From an uncultured Pelagibacteraceae bacterium (lineage in GTDB: Bacteria > Pseudomonadota > Alphaproteobacteria > Pelagibacterales > Pelagibacteraceae): a DNA stretch of 50,384 nt. Position 1 is the stretch's first letter, and each line of letters begins with the position of its first letter. The notes below the pieces were generated by a model. That model saw only the letters and a program-made list of their open reading frames with translations, was not told the origin of the DNA and made no database searches. Both the position numbers and the translations under genes were made by a program. Below are positions 46,355 through 50,384 of the stretch, piece after piece. The stretch lies in NCBI GenBank assembly GCA_902569415.1, contig CACFUH010000005.1:1-50384 (forward strand), in the 5' to 3' direction.

Positions 46355-46957
46355 ATGAAAAAAGAAAAAATATTCAATTTATTCGTTGGGTCCAATAACC
46401 AAGGTAAAATAAAGGAAATAAGAGATTTATTGCCTAAAAAGGTAGAGATTCTGTCACCTAAAGATTTATTCATAAAAAGTCCAAATGAAACTGGTAAAAC
46501 CTTTGAAGAAAATTCTTTTTTAAAAGCTAAATTTTTCTCTAAAAAAACTAAAATGATTTGTCTTGCAGATGACTCTGGGCTTGAAATTGATAGTTTAAAT
46601 AAACTTCCAGGGATTTATTCAGCAAGATGGGGAGGAAAAAAAAATAATTTTAATTTAGCTATAAAAAAGGTCTATAAAGAATTAAAAAAAAATAACAAAA
46701 GTTGGTTTAAGATTAAACAATCTGCCAGATTCATATGTTCATTAACAATTTATTGGCCCAATAATAAATTTGTCATTGTTAAGGGAAAAGTTGAAGGAAC
46801 TATTTCTAAATTCAAAAAAGGCAAAAATGGTTTTGGATATGATCCAATATTTATACCTTTAAATAAAAAACTTACTTTTGGTCAAATGAATCCAAAAGAA
46901 AAATATAAAATTGATCACAGGATGAAAGCTTTCAAAAAAATTAAAAAATTTTTTTAA
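46355..46957 (+). CDS. rdgB: RdgB/HAM1 non-canonical purine NTP pyrophosphatase
   Basis: RdgB hydrolyses dITP, XTP and similar to keep them out of nucleic acids. The 200-aa protein starts KIFNLFVGSNNQGKIKEIRD, has ETGKTFEENSFLKAKF near residue 45, the catalytic CLADDSGLEIDSL near 68, PGIYSARWGG and the closing NGFGYDPIFIP. The ORF track begins 68 residues upstream inside grpE antisense; ATG 46355 matches the family start. It is divergent from grpE by 36 bp and overlaps the LpoA-like gene by 17 nt at the 3' end. Confidence 0.95.
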   Translation: MKKEKIFNLFVGSNNQGKIKEIRDLLPKKVEILSPKDLFIKSPNETGKTFEENSFLKAKFFSKKTKMICLADDSGLEIDSLNKLPGIYSARWGGKKNNFNLAIKKVYKELKKNNKSWFKIKQSARFICSLTIYWPNNKFVIVKGKVEGTISKFKKGKNGFGYDPIFIPLNKKLTFGQMNPKEKYKIDHRMKAFKKIKKFF

Positions 46958-48092
46958 AGTTATTATTTTCAGCAACGTAAAAATTTAATATATGGCTTAT
47001 TTTATTTTTATTAATTTCGAAAATACCAATTTTTCCTTTAAATTTATTTTTTTTGTAAAAAATTTTATTGTTAATAACAAAATCGTTTTTGTATATTAAA
47101 AAGTATACTAAACCTACCAAGTCATAGCTTAAAAAAGATATTTGATTAGGGTACTCATTATAAATATTAAAATATTGTGATACAAAATCATCATAATTTT
47201 CTTTATTTATAGATGGAAAATATATTGGTTGTAGATTTTCTTCCTTGAGTATTGATTTATCAAACCACTGATTAAGGGTTATATAATTTACTCTTTTTGA
47301 AGAAATATCAGTATACAATAATGATGTTGCAACACTTTTTAAACTTTCATCAAAATCAGCAATAATTACAGAATCAAAATTTATTCCACCTAATGTGTCT
47401 CTTTTTTCTAAGTTAGAAATTTTTTTTTCTTTATTAGCTTCATTTGAATTTTTTATTCTTTTTATTTCATCTTTTAAATTTTGTTTTCTTTGAGGATATC
47501 TTGTCAATTTCTCGATTTGAGATGTTAGGATAGTTGGGTCAGAATCATAAATAAATTTATCTTTTAATTTTATTCTGGTTTTAATAACCGCATCCTCAAT
47601 TTCATCTTTAAAATTTGAATTTGGAACTAATAAAATACTTCTTTCTAATTTAGAAAGTTCTTGAAATTTTTTTATTGCTTTTATTTGAGAAATTGCATTT
47701 ATGCCTCCACTAATAACATTTTTAGGATTATTTATATTTGTATTTGATAATGATAAAAAAGTTACTTCTTCTAATTCTTCCAAATAAATAAGATTTTTGT
47801 TAAAAACAGGTCCAATAATTATTGTTACACCTTGTTCATAAAGTTCTTTAGAAACTTTTAATGTAGTTTCAGGATTAAATTTACTATCTCTAGGAATAAT
47901 TTCTATCCTATTATTATCGATTTTATTTATTGCTAGAAGTGTAGATTTTAATATTGAATGACCAATATTCTTATATTCACCAGTTAAAGGAACAACTAAA
48001 CCTATTTTAATTTTATTTTCAGCAGAACTTTGAAAAATACTAAGTATTAAACCTAAAAATATAAAAATAATAAATTGAGTAATTTTTTTCAT
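46941..48092 (-). CDS. Penicillin-binding protein activator LpoA-like / periplasmic binding-protein fold
   Basis: A 383-aa exported protein. The signal peptide spans about residues 1-25 (FIIFIFLGLILSIFQSSAEN), then a type I periplasmic-binding fold starts KIKIGLVVPLTGEYKNIG, with VTIIIGPVFNKNL near 90 and FLSLSNTN near 115. The same fold occurs in LpoA and in LivJ-like binding proteins. Position divergent to rsmI is the usual place of LpoA/LppC-like genes in alphaproteobacteria, so a role in peptidoglycan synthesis is inferred. There is no lipobox Cys, unlike LpoA. I use ATG 48092, which gives the signal peptide, rather than the track's 48266. Confidence 0.75.
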   Translation of the reverse strand: MKKITQFIIFIFLGLILSIFQSSAENKIKIGLVVPLTGEYKNIGHSILKSTLLAINKIDNNRIEIIPRDSKFNPETTLKVSKELYEQGVTIIIGPVFNKNLIYLEELEEVTFLSLSNTNINNPKNVISGGINAISQIKAIKKFQELSKLERSILLVPNSNFKDEIEDAVIKTRIKLKDKFIYDSDPTILTSQIEKLTRYPQRKQNLKDEIKRIKNSNEANKEKKISNLEKRDTLGGINFDSVIIADFDESLKSVATSLLYTDISSKRVNYITLNQWFDKSILKEENLQPIYFPSINKENYDDFVSQYFNIYNEYPNQISFLSYDLVGLVYFLIYKNDFVINNKIFYKKNKFKGKIGIFEINKNKISHILNFYVAENNNFKKIF

Positions 48093-48123
48093 TTTAATGT
48101 TAATATTATAATCAATTAAAATA

Positions 48124-48987
48124 ATGAATCTACAAACTGACTCACTAAATATTAATTTAAAATATGGCTTATATATAGTTTCTACACCTATTGGAAATTT
48201 AGAAGATATTACATTAAGAGCTTTAAAAGTATTAAAGAATTCGGAATATATTTTATGTGAAGACACTAGAGTTTCAAAGAAATTATTATCAAAGTATAAG
48301 ATTAAATCTAACTTAATTTCCTATCATAAATTTAATGAGAAAAAAAACCTACAAAAAATAATTGATATTTTAAAATCAAATAAAGTTGTCTCTTTAATAT
48401 CTGATGCTGGAACTCCTACTATTTCTGATCCTGGCAATATACTTATTAAAGAATGTATAAGAAATGAAATAAATTTAATACCTATCCCTGGGCCATCTGC
48501 ACCTACTGCATCTCTTTCTATCAGTGGTTTTTTAGACAAATATTATTTTTATGGATTTTTCCCTGAAAGTAATTCAGAAATAAATAAAAATTTTTCAAAT
48601 TTATCTCAATTAAATGGTTCAATTGTATTTTTTATATCTGCAAAAAAATTTAATAGATCGCTTAACATAATTAAAAAATATTTTTCTGATCGAGAAATTT
48701 TAATTTGTAAAGAAATTACTAAATATTTTGAAGAATATTTTAGATTTAATATTAATGAGATAGATCAAAAAAAAATTAGTTTAAAAGGTGAAATTACACT
48801 AGTAATTTCTGAAAAAAAACTTGTAAATAAAACCTCAGACAATTTAAGCGAATCTGATAAAACAAAAATTAGAAAGCTAATTAAAAAATTAAGTATTAAA
48901 GAAATTGTAGATTTGATTAAAGAAGGGAAAAGTATACAAAAAAAAGAAATTTACAATTATTGTTTAAAAATGAAAAATGAAAAATAA
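48124..48987 (+). CDS. rsmI: 16S rRNA (cytidine1402-2'-O)-methyltransferase
   Basis: RsmI methylates the ribose of C1402 in the decoding centre. The 287-aa protein has the SAM-dependent tetrapyrrole-methylase fold: YIVSTPIGNLEDITLRAL near residue 17, LCEDTRVSKKLL near 40, LISDAGTPTISDPG near 90 and IPGPSAPTASLSISGF near 118. The C-terminal helix bundle is complete. It overlaps the next gene by 11 nt. The yraN gene often found next to rsmI is missing here. Confidence 0.96.
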   Translation: MNLQTDSLNINLKYGLYIVSTPIGNLEDITLRALKVLKNSEYILCEDTRVSKKLLSKYKIKSNLISYHKFNEKKNLQKIIDILKSNKVVSLISDAGTPTISDPGNILIKECIRNEINLIPIPGPSAPTASLSISGFLDKYYFYGFFPESNSEINKNFSNLSQLNGSIVFFISAKKFNRSLNIIKKYFSDREILICKEITKYFEEYFRFNINEIDQKKISLKGEITLVISEKKLVNKTSDNLSESDKTKIRKLIKKLSIKEIVDLIKEGKSIQKKEIYNYCLKMKNEK

Positions 48988-49570
48988 ATTTATTAATATT
49001 ATATTAGTTTTGGTTTTATTAAATGGTTGTGTAGGAGCCTCATCAAAAGGAATATTTGGAACCGGCGTTACAGTTGCTCTAGACCCAAGAACTGTAGGTA
49101 CTCAAATTGATGACGGAATTATGGATAAAAATCTAGATGCAAAACTATTGTTAATGAATAAAAATTATTTATTAAGTATAAGTACGCAAGTATTAGATGG
49201 TAGAATATTCATTACTGGAAAAGTAAATGATCCAGAGGAAAAATTAAAAATCACTAAATTAGCTTGGGAGATAGAAGGAGCAAGGTCGGTCAAAAACGAT
49301 TTAAAAATTAAGGAAGAGTTTAATTTTAAACAATCTGCGAAAGATTTATTAATAACTTCTCAATTAAGATCAGCTTTAATTTTTAATAAACAAATAAAGT
49401 CTGCCAACTATAGCATAGATACTTATAAGAAAAAAATTTATATTTATGGAATAGCAGAGACGAAGGAAGAAAAATCTTTAGTAATAGAAGAAGCGAAACA
49501 AATACTTGATGTTGAAGATGTAATTTCTAGCATTCTTTTGGTTGAAGATTTAAGAATTCAAAAAAATTAA
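48977..49570 (+). CDS. BON-domain lipoprotein
   Basis: A 197-aa predicted outer-membrane or periplasmic lipoprotein. The signal ends in the lipobox LLNGC (Cys at 18). Two BON domains follow, about residues 50-115 (ISTQVLDGRIFITGKVNDPE) and 120-195 (DTYKKKIYIYGIAETKEE), a layout like E. coli DolP/YraP, which is also encoded near rsmI and helps keep the outer membrane intact. The name DolP would be an inference. It overlaps rsmI by 11 nt and converges on the malic-enzyme-type gene, overlapping by 4 nt. Confidence 0.88.
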   Translation: MKNKFINIILVLVLLNGCVGASSKGIFGTGVTVALDPRTVGTQIDDGIMDKNLDAKLLLMNKNYLLSISTQVLDGRIFITGKVNDPEEKLKITKLAWEIEGARSVKNDLKIKEEFNFKQSAKDLLITSQLRSALIFNKQIKSANYSIDTYKKKIYIYGIAETKEEKSLVIEEAKQILDVEDVISSILLVEDLRIQKN

Positions 49571-50384
49571 TTTTCTTTATTATAATCAATTATACCTGCT
49601 GAGTATGCAGCAACAGAAGCAAGGTTTAAAATATCTGAAGTCGAAGATCTTAAAGGTGCAATTTCTATTGCTTCTCCAAGTCCAATTAACAAAGGTCCAA
49701 TAACTTTAGCATCTCCTAAAGTTTTTATCATTTTATAAGAAATGGCTGCACTATGTTGTCCTGGCATAATTAGTACATTAGCATTTCCAACTACATTAGA
49801 TAAAGGATAGAGTTCTTTATACTCCTCATTTAAAGCTACGTCCGGCTGCATATCTCCATCAAATTCAAAATCTACTTTTTTTTTTTTAAGTATATCTACC
49901 GCATCTCTTATATGTTTTGTTCTACTGGTAATAGGTTGTCCAAAAGTTGAATGTGATAAGAAAGCAACCTTAGGATTAAATCCAAATAGTCTAACTACTC
50001 TAGAAGCAGATATGGCAATTTCTGCCATTTGTGCTGAAGAAGGATATTCATGAACCGAAGTATCTCCGATAAAGATAGTTTTACCTTTACTTACTATCAT
50101 ATTTAGACCAAACATAATTTCCCCAGGTCTCGAATCGACAACTTTCAGAACTTTATCTAAAGATTGACCATATCTTCTAGTATTCCCGGTAACCATAGCA
50201 TCTGCATCACCACATGAAACCATACATGACCCCCATGCCACTCTATCATTTCTTATCATTTTGTCACAATCCCTCAAATATAATTCATAAACATCTGGAT
50301 CAAGTTTCCCCTTCTCTCCATGTAGTTTTTTAAAAATATATTTTAAGTACTTCTTCCTTTTTTCTTTTGATGTTGAGTTTACGA
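49567..50384 (-). CDS. maeB: C-terminal part of NADP-malic enzyme (phosphotransacetylase domain), partial
   Basis: The frame is open to the window edge, beyond the TTG start in the ORF track, reading KYLKYIFKKLHGEKGKLD before LRDCDKMIRNDRVAW. The visible 272 residues match the phosphate acetyltransferase-like domain that forms the C-terminus of MaeB-type malic enzymes: CGDADAMVTGNTRRY, RPGEIMFGLNMIV, FLSHSTFGQP, and IGPLLIGLGEAIEIAP. In MaeB this domain is regulatory (acetyl-CoA binding). A stand-alone Pta cannot be excluded without the rest. Its 3' end overlaps the BON gene by 4 nt. Confidence 0.75.
   Translation of the reverse strand, partial: VNSTSKEKRKKYLKYIFKKLHGEKGKLDPDVYELYLRDCDKMIRNDRVAWGSCMVSCGDADAMVTGNTRRYGQSLDKVLKVVDSRPGEIMFGLNMIVSKGKTIFIGDTSVHEYPSSAQMAEIAISASRVVRLFGFNPKVAFLSHSTFGQPITSRTKHIRDAVDILKKKKVDFEFDGDMQPDVALNEEYKELYPLSNVVGNANVLIMPGQHSAAISYKMIKTLGDAKVIGPLLIGLGEAIEIAPLRSSTSDILNLASVAAYSAGIIDYNKEN

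Noticed and set aside
48093-48266. 58-residue extension of the LpoA-like protein
   Set aside because: It runs antisense into rsmI and would bury the signal peptide; ATG 48092 fits better.
1-50384. CRISPR arrays, insertion sequences, prophage or toxin-antitoxin loci
   Set aside because: No regularly spaced repeats, transposase-like or integrase-like proteins, or paired small ORFs of that kind were found; the gene content is housekeeping.

Overview
The window looks like core chromosome of a SAR11-clade (Pelagibacterales) alphaproteobacterium. The DNA is strongly AT-rich, proteins are rich in Lys, Asn and Ile, genes are packed with ATGA, TAATG or 8-nt overlaps, and the gene order is alphaproteobacterial (secB/dnaQ/coaE/aroE/maf/ppsR | hemE/hemH/hemJ/rho ... 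mnmE/mnmG/rsmG/parA/parB). I see no phage, transposon, integron or CRISPR. Identification is from recognising sequences by eye; no database was searched.

Layout. 1-5.5 kb: heparinase-like protein, purH, a pterin dehydratase, tRNA-Gly(GCC), a Lon-substrate-domain protein and a divergent UbiH-type monooxygenase. 5.6-8.2 kb: ftsK-lolA. 8.2-12.1 kb (minus): histidine operon hisB-hisH-hisA-hisF-hisE followed by HIT and GNAT proteins. 12.2-14 kb: hslVU protease, behind a heat-shock-like promoter. 14-19.4 kb: Smr and Tim44-like proteins, fxsA, secB, then the minus-strand run ppsR-maf-aroE-coaE-dnaQ. 19.36-19.65 kb: a 283-bp AT-rich gap between ppsR and hemE, the place where oriC lies in Caulobacter and relatives. 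19.6-31.9 kb (all plus): hemE-hemH-hemJ-rho, two tandem TPR-sulfotransferases, mnmE, mnmG-rsmG-parA-parB. A perfect parS palindrome lies inside rsmG and a one-mismatch copy inside mnmG. 31.9-36.5 kb (minus): DUF3576 lipoprotein, leuS-lptE-holA. 36.7-37.7 kb: a porin with a strong Shine-Dalgarno and a textbook terminator. 37.7-40 kb: thiE and yggS with abutting start codons, an L,D-transpeptidase, a winged-helix regulator and a 35-aa ORF resembling the ribosome-rescue factor ArfA. 40-46.3 kb (minus): grpE, dnaK-dnaJ-small membrane protein-dapB-nth-adenosine kinase. 46.3-50.4 kb: rdgB, LpoA-like lipoprotein-type binding protein, rsmI, BON lipoprotein and the C-terminal part of a malic enzyme/phosphotransacetylase.

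How it fits together. The centre is a chromosome replication and segregation neighbourhood: genes to the left of the ppsR/hemE gap mostly run leftward and genes to the right run rightward for 12 kb, with parS and parAB about 10 kb away. Three chaperone/protease transcription units (hslVU, grpE, dnaKJ) share an RpoH-like promoter pattern, CTTGAA-like, 13-14 nt, then CCATNT-like, two of them nearly leaderless. Most of the window is ordinary core genome. The least expected items are the ArfA-like mini-ORF, the heat-shock promoter set, the parS pair and the duplicated sulfotransferases.
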